Assembly (NCBI RefSeq): GCF_018812025.1
Contig: NC_063044.1
Location: 70,154,847-70,218,846, forward strand
Direction of reading: 5' to 3'
DNA from: Megalobrama amblycephala
Taxonomy: Eukaryota > Chordata > Actinopteri > Cypriniformes > Xenocyprididae
Length of the DNA stretch: 64,000 bases
The notes beneath the pieces were generated by a model. It was not told where the DNA came from, did not search any database, and saw only the letters and a program-made list of their open reading frames with translations. The translations under genes and the position numbers were made by a program. This document shows positions 45,813-58,676 of the stretch, one piece after another (within the stretch, counting starts at the first letter, position 1; each line of letters begins with the position of its first letter).

Positions 45813-46745
45813 TGGAACCATTTTTTTTCCCACAGTAAATAACCTTTTGTGTTATGTGTAAAGGTTCCGTGGATTTTAAATGTTCATGTAACCACAGAAG
45901 AGTGTAGGCTACACAAATCAACTACTATATGGTAAAAGTGAAAGAGATAAAAAGAAAAATTCTAAGCATAAATACTTAATTACTTTATAAAATTGTACGC
46001 TGATTTTTCAGTAAACATAACAACAATATGTATGTTTTGAAAACCGAAAGTAAGTATTGCGTTAGAAAAATAATGTAAACAGCAGAATTTAAAAGATACA
46101 GACAGTTGAGATACTGTTTTTGAAACATTAAAAAAAGTACTCTAGTGCTGTAATGGCATATTCTAGCTCTTTGACTTTGAATACGAACTTTGCTTTTACT
46201 TCAGTATGTAGTCTGCTCCCGATGCGATGTCATTCATTAAGCACAAATTTAAAGTGTCGCAGTCTGGACGCGTCGACGGCGCTCGTGCTCTTTTAAACTC
46301 ATAAACCGGCAAATGATCTATCCAGAAATAACGCCGATCGACAGAACACGTTTATTTTTAGAATAGAGATGACGACAACTCGCACACCTACATTACGAAC
46401 TGCACTTATTTGCGTCCCTGTTTTGGCGTTTTGCTTTGCACCTCACGAAGGATGTTCATTTCGGCGCAATCATAATTCAATGACTTAAAGCCAGTCAGCT
46501 GCAGAAAAGTTGCATTTTCGTAACTTTTTTTCATGTGTTTAGAAGGTGAGACCCACTTTGATACGGTGACAATAGTTGGTTTCATTACAAGTGAGAATCA
46601 CTGTGAATTCATTTATATCCAATGGAAAAAGAGCCTTTTGCTAGGGGGATCTTACGGCAGTGGAGGCAGGAGGCCCCTCCTCCATGCCCGAGGCCCTAGG
46701 CAACTGCCTGCTCTGCCTATAGGTAGCGCCGGCCCTGATTCTGAT

Positions 46746-49216
46746 CTGCATCGGAGCCTATGATAGTGTTGCGCAATATAGGCCTACTAATATTAAAAAA
46801 ATAAAATAAATAATGAGTAAGTTATAGGCTATTGGGAAGACGAATACATTAATCTTGGTTAAAATATAAAAATGACAAAATGATTTGCTAACTTCAGCAT
46901 ATAATTAAACATGGGTCTTATTTTACTATGCAAAAAATGCATAGAAAAAAAGCTCACTAGAAATAAAGCATACAGTGACAATGTGTCCAGTCATCTCATC
47001 TAGTCAAGTCTTTCTCGGTTTGTGTCAGTAACATCCTTTGAATGAACGAATGTGAACTTCGAACAGGGAAAGTCCCTAAAAGTGTGCAGCTCTACCACAG
47101 TGTGTGTGTGTATGTGTGTGTGTGTGTGTGTGTGTGATCATAACAGAGTGAGAAACACACGCTTCAGTCCAACAGATCTGAATTACGGAGGAGTTTGTTA
47201 TAAAATTCAGTGTTTCATGAAGATGCAAAGATGGAGAAGAAGGTTTGTGGGGTTTGAGAACCAGAACCAAAGCTGAGCAATAAAGGTTTAGGAGGTGAAG
47301 AAAAATACAAATATTGTCAAATTCACTCAGTATTACTTGATCTAATTCACTACTGTAGTGGAGCCAGGATTGTTTTCATAGGGAAAAATGAGTGACTATA
47401 AAGTACTGGACTGTTTTCGTGCCTGTAACACAACTGAATACAAATAATTTGTACTTTATCTTAATTAAGATACAGTTAAATACACATCAATTGTATTCAG
47501 TTGTGCTGCAGGCACTAAAACAGTCCAGTTCATTAGTCAAAATCATTTTCATGTTGAACTAATGCAGATTTCTGTGCCACCCTGTGTTGATTCCAGCTTT
47601 ATATATATTATATAATTACTATATAATATAATAATATATATATTGTGTGCATCAGTAACACAAACAAACTTCAAATCTCAAAAACTGCTTGCAGCCTTGC
47701 ACACTCACATTTAAATCACATATTTCAAATAATTAACAAAATCTGTGATGAACTATCACATGGTCCTCAAAATGCATTTAAAAGCTTATGTTTCAGGTTG
47801 CTCCAGCTAAAACGCATGTGCAGTCTTTTCGAGCACACTTTCTTTCTCCTATTTTTATAATAATATCATGAATGAACCATTTTATCTAAAGTTTTGGTCA
47901 GACTTCAGAGTTCAAAAGGGCAAACAGTCAAAGTTATTTTATAATATGAGTTGTCTTGAGATACAACAAAATGCAAAACTGCGAAGTCGTTGACTTTGCA
48001 AGTGGACTTTTAAAGCTGGAATAATGAGTGGATTAAGCATTGTCTGACTCCTCTCTAAAATATGCATTCTTACAGCCATCTAAAACATAGTCATAATTCA
48101 TCAACATTAGCTTATAAGCAATCGCTTGGCATAAATGTGCGCTGTTCATTGATTTCTAAGTGCTGCTGGGCAAGGATGTTTTCCCGCGGTTAGATCAGCA
48201 CGTTACACTTAAAATCTTCCACACAGGATAGCGGTCCTGACTGAATATCTTCCCAAATCGTCCCTCTCTATCATTTTCATCTCGTTTTTATTCGTTGACG
48301 AAAATGAGAGTTTTTTTTTTTTTTTTCATAGTTTTAGTCATTGCCTTGTTTTCGTACGTAAAAAAAAAAAAAAAAAAAAAAAAAAATGCTGATGAAAATT
48401 ATGACGAAATTAACACTGATGTGAATTAGTAACCATAAATCGACACCCATCTGAACCTCTACTCTATAATATGTCCATATCTAAATAGCCTACAGTTTGC
48501 CGCCCGTCTGTATTTTTACTACAAATGCTCTACGAAGGCATCATTTATGTCGTTTGGAATGCAGTGGATTTATATATTTAAAATATGAAACTCGCTTACA
48601 GAAGGCTGCTCTCAATTTCATACTTTCAAATGCTGACGCTTTGTTTGTGAGTGTTTAATGCGTCTCAAAATGGTTTTATGACGCAAAATTAATGTAAACA
48701 CAGCCAGTTTCTTAAGGGATTAAATGGACAGGACAACCGCATTACTTATTATATTCCAAAAGAGATCCGTGCGTGAATGCAATTTATTAGATCTCCCGCT
48801 GTCTGTGATGTAACAATCAAACGACGTGAGAAAGAAAACGTTCAGATAATCTTAAATACTGAAAGCACTCTTTGTTTGCTTGTAATATGTTTCGTCACTC
48901 CTCTTTATTATTTGATACTTGCTTCTATGTTTTTAAGTTAGTGTAAAATTCTTAACATGGCCATTGTTTAAAAATCATTGTTTAATTCAATTATACAATT
49001 AGTCCTACATTTTTGTCAATTTGTAATATTTTTAAAAAGTATCCCTACTTATGTAAGCATATGTAAATGTAAGGATTTTTTTAATTAATAGGAATAATAA
49101 AGGGACTAATTAATTAATAAGTAAAAAAAGTGGATCAAGAATTGTTTTAGAATCGGATCATGACTCCCAAAATCGAAATCGGATCGTTAGGTGACTAAAG
49201 ATTCCCACCCCTACTT
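46746..49216. other. Non-coding; hairpin, microsatellites and repeat ends
   Basis: It contains a TG microsatellite at 47099-47136, a long hairpin at 47391-47538, a TA-rich patch near 47605-47640, a poly-T/poly-A dispersed repeat (GTTGACGAAAATGAGA; GACGAAATTAACACTGATG) at about 48290-48420 and, at 49150-49214, a right-hand end of hAT type (GATTCCCACCCCTA) whose left end was not found. No exon is recognised. Confidence 0.5.
47391..47538. repeat. Long imperfect inverted repeat (hairpin)
   Basis: The arm CTGGACTGTTTTCGTGCCTG (from 47406) pairs with CAGGCACTAAAACAGTCCAG (ending 47528). Pairing goes on through ACAACTGAATACA and TGTATTCAGTTGT to a TTAATTAA centre, and outward to TGACTA/TAGTCA. Stem length is near 50 bp. 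It may be a MITE or a source of small RNA. Confidence 0.85.
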
Positions 49217-49639
49217 TATAATAACTATTAATTAAAGTAATTTGATCATTAATGTATGTACAGAAACTGACAAAGATCATAAAACTCTTAGCGTTTCATG
49301 TGTCAAACTTCATTGATATTTATCTATTTATTACCCACGTTCATCATTACAGGGACAATATGATTTTTAATGTGAATCATCAGCCTTCACAGAAGCACAA
49401 CGCACCATTTTCTTTGAAAGAATTAGTCAGTTACCCGTGATATCATTTCTAATCTAAAGACATGTTTATTATATCAAACCTAATATAACAGAGTAAACAG
49501 CACAAAAGCACACAGAGGTCCTTAAAATACTAAACATTCTTCAGTTACATTAATTATGCCATGACAAAACAGTTTAATTAGTACATAGGATGCCTTTAAC
49601 CCTCAGAAAATGAGTCATTTTGAAGTTCGTAAATAACAG

Positions 49640-52600
49640 TTAAAGGCCTCTGAATTCAAGTAATGTGGGATATCTCCAAAATGCTGCAGTAAAATGTACT
49701 CATATGAAGTATGCATACTCTATGGGATGTCCCCTATAGACACAGACCATTCGTTTTTCTACTTATTTGAAATGAGGTGTTTATAGGCCTTTGAAGTTGA
49801 ATAATGTGGCATATCTCCAAAATGCTGCAGTAAAATGTACTCATATGAAGGTATGCATACTCTATGGAACGTCCCCTATAGAAACAGACCGTTTTTTTTC
49901 TACTTATTTGAAATTAGGTGTTTATAGGCCTTTGAATGTCAAATAATGTGGCATATCTCCAAAATGCTGCAGTAAAATGTACTTATATGAGCTATGCGTA
50001 CTCGATGGGACGTCCCCTATAGACACAGACCACTCGTTTTTTCTACTTATCTGAAATGAGGTGTTTAAAGGCCTCTGAATTCAAGTAATGTGGGATATCT
50101 CCAAAATGTTGCAGTAAAATGTACTCATATGAGGTATGCATACTCTATGGGATGTCCCCTATAGACACAGAGCACTTAGTTTTTTCTACTTATTTGAAAT
50201 GAGGTGTTTATAGGCCTCTGAAGTCAAATAATGTGGGATATCTCCAAAATGCTGCAGTAAAATGTGTTCATATGAGGTATGCATACTCTATAGGATGTCC
50301 CCTATAGAAACTTACCTTTCTTTACTTCTACTTATTTGAAATGAGGTGTTTATAGGCCTCTGAAGTCAAATAATGTGGTATATCTCCAAAATGCTGCAGT
50401 AAAATGTACTCATATGAGGTATGCATACTCTATAGGATGTCCCCTATAGAAACTTACCTTTCTTTACTTCTACTTATTTGAAATGAGGTGTTTATAGGCC
50501 TCTGAATTCAAATAATGTGGGATATCTCCAAAATGCTGCAGTAAAATGTACTCATATGAAGTATGCATACTCTATGGGATGTCCCCAATAGACACAGAGC
50601 ACTAGTTTTTTTTTTTACTTATTTGAAATGAGGTGTTTATAGGACTCTATGTTTTTTTTTTCTACTTATTAAAAATGAGGTCTTTATAGGCCTCCAAAGT
50701 CAAATAATGTGGCATATCTCCAAAATGCTGCAGTAAAATGTACTCATATGAGGTATGCATACTCTATGGGATGTCCCCTATAGAAACAGACCATTCGTTT
50801 TTTCTACTTATTTGAAATGAGGACCTTTATAGGCCTCTGAAGTCAAATAATGTGGCATATCTCCAAAATGCTGCAGTAAAATGTACTCATATGAGGTATG
50901 CATACTCTATGGGATGTCCCCTATAGAAACAGACCATTCGTTTTTTCTACTTATTTGAAATGAGGTGTTTATAGGCCTCTGAATTCAAATAATGTGGCAT
51001 ATCTCCAAAATGCTGCAGTAAAATGTACTCATATGAGGTATGCATATGCTATGGGATGTCCCCTATAGAAACAGACCATTACTTTTTTTCTACTTATTTG
51101 AAATGAGGTGTTTATAGGCCTCTGAAGTCAAATAATGTGGTATATCTCCAAAATGCTGCAGTAAAATGTACTCATATGAGGTATGCATACTCTATGGGAC
51201 GTCCCCTATAGAAACAGACCTTTTTTTTCTACTTATTTGAAATGAGGTGTTTATAGGCCTCTGAAGTCAAATAATGTGGCATATCTCCAAAATGCTGCAG
51301 TAAAATGTACTCATATGAGGTATGCATACTCTATGGGACGTCCCCTATAGAAACAGACCATTTTTTTTCTACTTATTTGAAATGAGGTGTTTATAGGCCT
51401 CTGAAGTCAAATAATGTGGGATATCTCCAAAATGCTGCAGTAAAATGTACTCATATGAGGTATGCATACTCTATAGGATGTCCCCTATAGAAACAGACAC
51501 TAGTTTTTTTCTACTTATTTGAAATGAGGTGTTTATAGGCCTCTGAAGTCAAATAATGTGGGATATCTCCAAAATGCTGCAGTAAAATGTACTCATATGA
51601 GGTATGCATACTCTATGGGATGTCCCCTATAGAAACAGACCATTTTTTTTTCTACTTATTTGAAATGAGGTGTTTATAGGCCTCTGAAGTCAAATAATGT
51701 GGGATATCTCCAAAATGCTGCAGTAAAATGTACTCATATGAGGTATGCATACTCTATAGGATGTCCCCTATAGAAACTTACCTTTTTTTTCTACTTATTT
51801 GAAATGAGGTGTTTATAGGCCTCTGAAGTCAAATAATGTGGCATATCTCCAAAATGCTGCAGTAAAATGTACTCATATGAGGTATGCATACTCTATGGAT
51901 GTCCCCTATAGAAACTTACCTTTTTTTTCTACTTATTTGAAATGAGGTGTTTATAGGCCTCTGAAGTCAAATAATGTGGGATATCTCCAAAATGCTGCAG
52001 TAAAATGTACTCATATGAGGTATGCATACTCTATGGGATGTCCCCTATAGAAAAGCACCTAGTTTTTTTTCTACTTATTTGAAATGAGGTGTTTATAGGC
52101 CTCTGAAGTCAAATAATGTGGTATATCTCCAAAATGCTGCAGTAAAATGTACTCATATGAGGTATGCATACTCTATGGGACGTCCCCTATAGAAACAGAC
52201 CATTTTTTTTCTACTTATTTGAAATGAGGTGTTTATAGGCCTCTGAAGTCAAATAATGTGGCATATCTCCAAAATGCTGCAGTAAAATGTACTCATATGA
52301 GGTATGCATACTCTATGGGATGTCCCCTATAGAAACAGACCATTTTTTTTCTACTTATTTGAAATGAGGTGTTTATAGGCCTCTGAAGTCAAATAATGTG
52401 GCATATCTCCAAAATGCTGCAGTAAAATGTACTCATATGAGGTATGCATACTCTATGGGACGTCCCCTATAGAAACAGACCTGTTTTTTTTTCTACTTAT
52501 TTGAAATGAGGTGTTTATAGGCCTCTGAAGTCAAATAATGTGGTATATCTCCAAAATGCTGCAGTAAAATGTACTCATATGAGGTATGCATACTCTATAG

Positions 52601-55600
52601 GATGTCCCCTATAGAAACTTACCTTTTTTTTCTACTTATTTGAAATGAGGTGTTTATAGGCCTCTGAAGTCAAATAATGTGGTATATCTCCAAAATGCTG
52701 CAGTAAAATGTACTCATATGAGGTATGCATACTCTATGGGATGTCCCCTATAGAAACAGACCTTAGTTTTTTCTACTTATTTGAAATGAGGTGTTTATAG
52801 GCCTCTGAAGTCAAATAATGTGGTATATCTCCAAAATGCTGCAGTAAAATGTACTCATATGAGGTATGCATACTCTATGGGACGTCCCCTATAGAAACAG
52901 ACCATTTTTTTTCTACTTATTTGAAATGAGGTGTTTATAGGCCTCTGAAGTCAAATAATGTGGCATATCTCCAAAATGCTGCAGTAAAATGTACTCATAT
53001 GAGGTATGCATACTCTATGGGATGTCCCCTATAGAAACAGACCATTAGTTTTTTCTACTTATTTGAAATGAGGTGTTTATAGGCCTCTGAAGTCAAATAA
53101 TGTGGATATCTCCAAAATGCTGCAGTAAAATGTACTCATATGAGGTATGCATACTCTATGGATGTCCCCTATAGAAACAGACCATTTTTTTTCTACTTAT
53201 TTGAAATGAGGTGTTTATAGGCCTCTGAAGTCAAATAATGTGGTATATCTCCAAAATGCTGCAGTAAAATGTACTCATATGAGGTATGCATACTCTATGG
53301 GATGTCCCCTATAGAAACTTACCTTTTTTTTCTACTTATTTGAAATGAGGTGTTTATAGGCCTCTGAAGTCAAATAATGTGGGATATCTCCAAAATGCTG
53401 CAGTAAAATGTACTCATATGAGGTATGCATACTCTATAGGATGTCCCCTATAGAAACTTACCTTTTTTTTCTACTTATTTGAAATGAGGTGTTTATAGGC
53501 CTCTGAAGTCAAATAATGTGGTATATCTCCAAAATGCTGCAGTAAAATGTACTCATATGAGGTATGCATACTCTATGGGATGTCCCCTATAGAAACAGAC
53601 CTTAGTTTTTTCTACTTATTTGAAATGAGGTGTTTATAGGCCTCTGAAGTCAAATAATGTGGTATATCTCCAAAATGCTGCAGTAAAATGTACTCATATG
53701 AGGTATGCATACTCTATGGGATGTCCCCTATAGAAACTTACCTTTTTTTTTCTACTTATTTGAAATGAGGTGTTTATAGGCCTCTGAAGTCAAATAATGT
53801 GGCATATCTCCAAAATGCTGCAGTAAAATGTACTCATATGAGGTATGCATACTCTATGGGATGTCCCCTATAGAACAGACCATTAGTTTTTTCTACTTAT
53901 TTGAAATGAGGTGTTTATAGGCCTCTGAAGTCAAATAATGTGGATATCTCCAAAATGCTGCAGTAAAATGTACTCATATGAGGTATGCATACTCTATGGA
54001 CGTCCCCTATAGAAACAGACCATTTTTTTTTCTACTTATTTGAAATGAGGTGTTTATAGGCCTCTGAAGTCAAATAATGTGGTATATCTCCAAAATGCTG
54101 CAGTAAAATGTACTCATATGAGGTATGCATACTCTATGGGATGTCCCCTATAGAAACTTACCTTTTTTTTCTACTTATTTGAAATGAGGTGTTTATAGGC
54201 CTCTGAAGTCAAATAATGTGGTATATCTCCAAAATGCTGCAGTAAAATGTACTCATATGAGGTATGCATACTCTATGGGATGTCCCCTATAGAAACAGAC
54301 CATTTTTTTTCTACTTATTTGAAATGAGGTGTTTATAGGCCTTGAAGTCAAATAATGTGGCATATCTCCAAAATGCTGCAGTAAAATGTACTCATATGAG
54401 GTATGCATACTCTATGGGACGTCCCCTATAGAAACAGACCTTTGTTTTTTTTCTACTTATTTGAAATGAGGTGTTTATAGGCCTCCTGAAGTCAAATAAT
54501 GTGGCATATCTCCAAAATGCTGCAGTAAAATGTACTCATATGAGGTATGCATACTCTATGGGATGTCCCCTATAGAAACAGACCATTAGTTTTTTCTACT
54601 TATTTGAAATGAGGTGTTTATAGGCCTCTGAAGTCAAATAATGTGGCATATCTCCAAAATGCTGCAGTAAAATGTACTCATATGAGGTATGCATACTCTA
54701 TAGGATGTCCCCTATAGAAACAGACCATTTTTTTTCTACTTATTTGAAATGAGGTGTTTATAGGCCTCTGAAGTCAAATAATGTGGTATATCTCCAAAAT
54801 GCTGCAGTAAAATGTACTCATATGAGGTATGCATACTCTATGGATGTCCCCTATAGAAACTTACCTTTCTTTACTTCTACTTATTTGAAATGAGGTGTTT
54901 ATAGGCCTCTGAAGTCAAATAATGTGGTATATCTCCAAAATGCTGCAGTAAAATGTACTCATATGAGGTATGCATACTCTATGGGATGTCCCCTATAGAA
55001 ACAGACCATTGTTTTTTCTACTTATTTGAAATGAGGTGTTTATAGGCCTCCTGAAGTCAAATAATGTGGCATATCTCCAAAATGCTGCAGTAAAATGTAC
55101 TCATATGAGGTATGCATACTCTATGGGACGTCCCCTATAGAAACAGACCATTAGTTTTTTTTCTACTTATTTGAAATGAGGTGTTTATAGGCCTCTGAAG
55201 TCAAATAATGTGGCATATCTCCAAAATGCTGCAGTAAAATGTACTCATATGAGGTATGCATACTCTATGGGATGTCCCCTATAGAAACAGACCATTAGTT
55301 TTTTCTACTTATTTGAAATGAGGTGTTTATAGGCCTCTGAAGTCAAATAATGTGGTATATCTCCAAAATGCTGCAGTAAAATGTACTCATATGAGGTATG
55401 CATACTCTATGGGATGTCCCCTATAGAAACAGACCATTAGTTTTTTCTACTTATTTGAAATGAGGTGTTTATAGGCCTCTGAAGTCAAATAATGTGGTAT
55501 ATCTCCAAAATGCTGCAGTAAAATGTACTCATATGAGGTATGCATACTCTATAGGATGTCCCCTATAGAAACAGACCATTCGTTTTTTCTACTTATTTGA

Positions 55601-56330
55601 AATGAGGTGTTTATAGGCCTCTGAAGTCAAATAATGTGGTATATCTCCAAAATGCTGCAGTAAAATGTACTCATATGAGGTATGCATACTCTATGGGACG
55701 TCCCCTATAGAACAGACCATTTTTTTTCTACTTATTTGAAATGAGGTGTTTATAGGCCTCTGAAGTCAAATAATGTGGTATATCTCCAAAATGCTGCAGT
55801 AAAATGTACTTATATGAAATATGCATACTCTATGGGACGTCCCCTATAGACACAGACCATTCATTTTTTCTACTTATTTGAAATGAGGTGTTTATAGGCC
55901 TCTGAAGTCAAATAATGTGGCATATCTCCAAAATGCTGCAGTAAAATGTACTCATATGAGGTATGCATACTCTATGGGATGTCCCCTATAGAAACAGACC
56001 TTTGTTTTTTTCTACTTATTTAAAATGAGGTCTTTATAGGCCTCCAAAGTCAAATAATGTGGCATATCTCCAAAATGCTGCAGTAAAATGTACTCATAAG
56101 AGGTATGCATAGTCTATGGGACATCCCCTATAGACACAGACCATACTTTTTTCTACTTATTTGAAATGAGGTGTTTATAGACCTTTCAAGTCGAATAATG
56201 TGGCATATCTCCAAAATGCTGCAGTAAAATGTACTCATATGAGGTATGCATACTGTATGGGATGTATAGAAACAGACCATTGGTATTTTCTACTTATTTG
56301 AAATGAGGTCTTTATAAGCCTAATCAGACA
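49640..56330. repeat. Satellite array, about 48 copies of a 140-bp monomer
   Basis: The monomer runs from GGCCTCTGAAGTCAAATAAT through ATATCTCCAAAATGCTGCAG, ATGTACTCATATGAGG, TATGCATACTCTATGGGATG, TCCCCTATAGAAACAGACC, a variable T run, and CTACTTATTTGAAATGAGG. Intervals between successive CTGCAG sites are 139-142 bp. Copies in the centre are nearly identical. Those at both edges (49640-50700, 55800-56330) are diverged, as unequal exchange predicts. Variation is concentrated in three places: GGxATATC, GGGAyGTCC, and the 3-11 bases before the T run (CAGACCATTAG, ACTTACC and others). No ORF of note. Confidence 0.97.
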
Positions 56331-56429
56331 GTAATCCTTATGTAGGAAGACAGTAACACACACACACACACACACATACATATAATACCTATATAATCTC
56401 TAACAATTATAGGCAAATAATAACAGAGA

Positions 56430-56769
<340 letters not shown>

Positions 56770-56848
56770 GCTGTTCCTTAAATTACCGTATTTATAGTAA
56801 TAGGCGCGCACACTTTTTTTTTTTGCCGGCTGGCTTGACCGTGTATTT

Positions 56849-57056
56849 TCAAACCGCGGCTGGCTTGACCGCAGTTACAGACTGCGGGCGATAAACAGCA
56901 GCTTCTGCTTTTAAAGTGGGAACTGCTTCATCTTTCAGTAAAAGCCTTTTTGCAAATCCAGCATTGAACTCTTGTAGATTCTGGAAGCTGTCTTCAGCAC
57001 CGCATCCAGTGTAGACAATATTTGTGTAATTGACATCATACACTTTTACCTGACAA
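56849..57056 (-). pseudogene. THAP zinc-finger C-terminal half, degenerate
   Basis: Downstream of a splice-acceptor-like TTTGTCAG, the minus frame reads DSFQNLQEFNAGFAKRLLLK then DEAVPTL, closely resembling the end of a fish THAP domain (CSxHF-DSFxNL-QF-GFAxRLxLK-AVPTL). The zinc-binding His after the Cys is replaced (CGAEDSF), so metal binding should be lost. THAP domains bind DNA and occur in transposases (P, Kolobok) and in derived host genes. Whether this piece came from a transposon or from a host gene is not clear. Confidence 0.55.
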
Positions 57057-57125
57057 ATAAATGTTACATTTCGATTTATTCTGGATTCTCCTGAAATCAT
57101 TATGACCAGTAGATTATGGAAGGCT
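57050..57125. repeat. Dispersed block shared with 27125-27200
   Basis: CTGGATTCTCCTGAAATCAT and ATGACCAGTAGATTATGG match CTTGGATTCCTCTAAAATCA and ATGACTAGTAGATTATTAG at the left locus. About 75 bp align, then both diverge. Confidence 0.7.
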
Positions 57126-57179
57126 AAAGGCTGATTTATACTTCTGCGCCGAGTGTAAGCCGTCACTATGGCCGTTATG

Positions 57180-58065
57180 TGCTATTTACCTGTTGCAAAG
57201 AAATGTTATTTGCTTGCTTTTAAGTTAAAGCCATATAAAGATGATTGAACGCTGCTTATAAAGTACCTGCAATACTTAAAATGGTGTTAATGTAGAAACA
57301 AATGTATTTGACTTGACTCAGCATGAGATGAGCAAAAGTTGTGAAAGTTAGGTTCCTGAATTTAATGTTTTGTAACCAAGAACAGAGCTTATCGAGAGGA
57401 TACATGGGGTGAAGAAAACATGTTGAAATCACCAGCAGAGATGAGATAAACGAAGACTACAGTGAAGAAGAGCAAGAGTTCTAGAAGAAGACAGAACATG
57501 GGTAAAAAAAAATGATAACCCAACAAATTTTAGAGAGTTAAAGGCACGTATTATTGTGTAAATGGTGCTGCTGCTGCTTCATTGACAGCTTTTGTACCAT
57601 CTTCAGAGACCTCAGTTTGTCCTACTTTAAACTAAAAGCCTTAGTGTAGCTTCATCAGATGAGAAATACAATTTAGATGAACTTTATGCATCAGCATTAT
57701 TTCAGTGGCTGACATTCATGTGAACATTTACTTTATGGAACCACAGATGAATCTGAAATCTGATCATTTGCACCTCTTCTCTTGAACCTTGTGCAGTTTT
57801 AATCTGATTCACTTTCCATTTATCATTTTACTAAAGTTTCAAGACTGTCCTCATGAAAACCCCTTAAATGAAATTACTAGCAAGGGCATATTGACGTTGT
57901 AAGTGTCAATGCCACAGTCAACTATGAATACCACAAAAGTTTAATAATCATGTTACCAAAATCTCCTGTAGGCATTAAAAACTGCATGTCATGTTTGCAA
58001 TTGGTTCAAGCCACATTTACCTCCAGAGCTTTATTTGTTAAAGAGACTGCATGTCCTGATCAATA
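57180..58065. other. Non-coding upstream of promoter copy 2
   Basis: No exon or recognised repeat is seen. Sequence here is not similar to the region upstream of copy 1. Confidence 0.45.
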
Positions 58066-58440
58066 AATGAATAGGTAAATTAATGTGATAATAGGAAAAT
58101 AAATAAATGTGGTGTTTGTTCGGAGAGTCATGTGATTTAGCGAGATCAGACATCTCAGTAACATGCAGATCCTTTCTGATTGGCTGACACACATCTTACG
58201 TAACATGAGTACACTTATTTAAACCCACAATATAGTGGAAAAAGAATACATCAAGAGTTCAAGAAAACAAGACACATCTCTGATATACTATCCAGCAGAA
58301 ACACTCAGTTTGCTGTTCGGAGCACATTTCCTGAGGTTTGACTTTTCTACATTTACATTTATCTCACTTTTAGCCTACTAAAACCCATTTAGTCATTTTT
58401 GATTTGTGGGGCATTCTGGGAATATTAGTTCTGTCGGAAC
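58066..58440 (+). promoter_or_regulatory. Promoter and first exon of an unidentified gene, copy 2
   Basis: It matches 22465-22840 nearly base for base, with a 5-bp insertion (ATCTC) and a few substitutions. The inverted CCAAT (GATTGGCTG), TATTTAAA (58216), leader and CCTGAG|GTTTGA donor are all kept. Conservation of these sites in both copies supports a real promoter. Coding exons are not seen before a hAT element starts at 58677; they may lie past the window or have been lost. Confidence 0.55.
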
Positions 58441-58676
58441 ATTCCCAGAACAGAGCTTAGATTTATTTTATTATTATTATTTGGTTATTCAGAATGTAGA
58501 TTATGTTTTATGTTGTTTGGTGAATTAATGATTCTAAATGCTTAGTTAACATGTTTAACATGTTAAGTGCTTAACATGCTAAGTGCTTAACATGTTTTAA
58601 TGCATTCAATAGTAGCTAATGTTGGAGGATACACCTCATCGATGATGCAGGCAGATGAGTCCAGAACATGATTAAG

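Larger units (their letters stand above)
44922..45904. mobile_element. Nested MITE with CACTCTTAAAA ends
   Basis: The left part carries CACTCTTAAAAATAAAGGTT and GAACCATTTTTGG-like phrases; the right part ends AAGAGTG. TA stands on both sides. The middle is displaced by the next two elements. Confidence 0.65.
44411..46737. mobile_element. hAT-family element, 2.3 kb, host of further nested elements
   Basis: The 8-bp duplication ATTCTGAT (44403-44410, 46738-46745) flanks ends CAGGGCCGG and CCGGCCCTG. Next to the termini, AGGCCCTAAGCAA and its inverse TTGCCTAGGGCCT correspond. No transposase frame is seen. Three smaller elements are stacked inside (44922-45904, 45024-45812, 45236-45563). Confidence 0.93.

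Noticed and set aside
49640..56330. CENP-B-box-bearing centromere satellite
   Set aside because: No TTCGnnnnAnnCGGG motif is seen in the monomer, so a centromeric role cannot be claimed from sequence.
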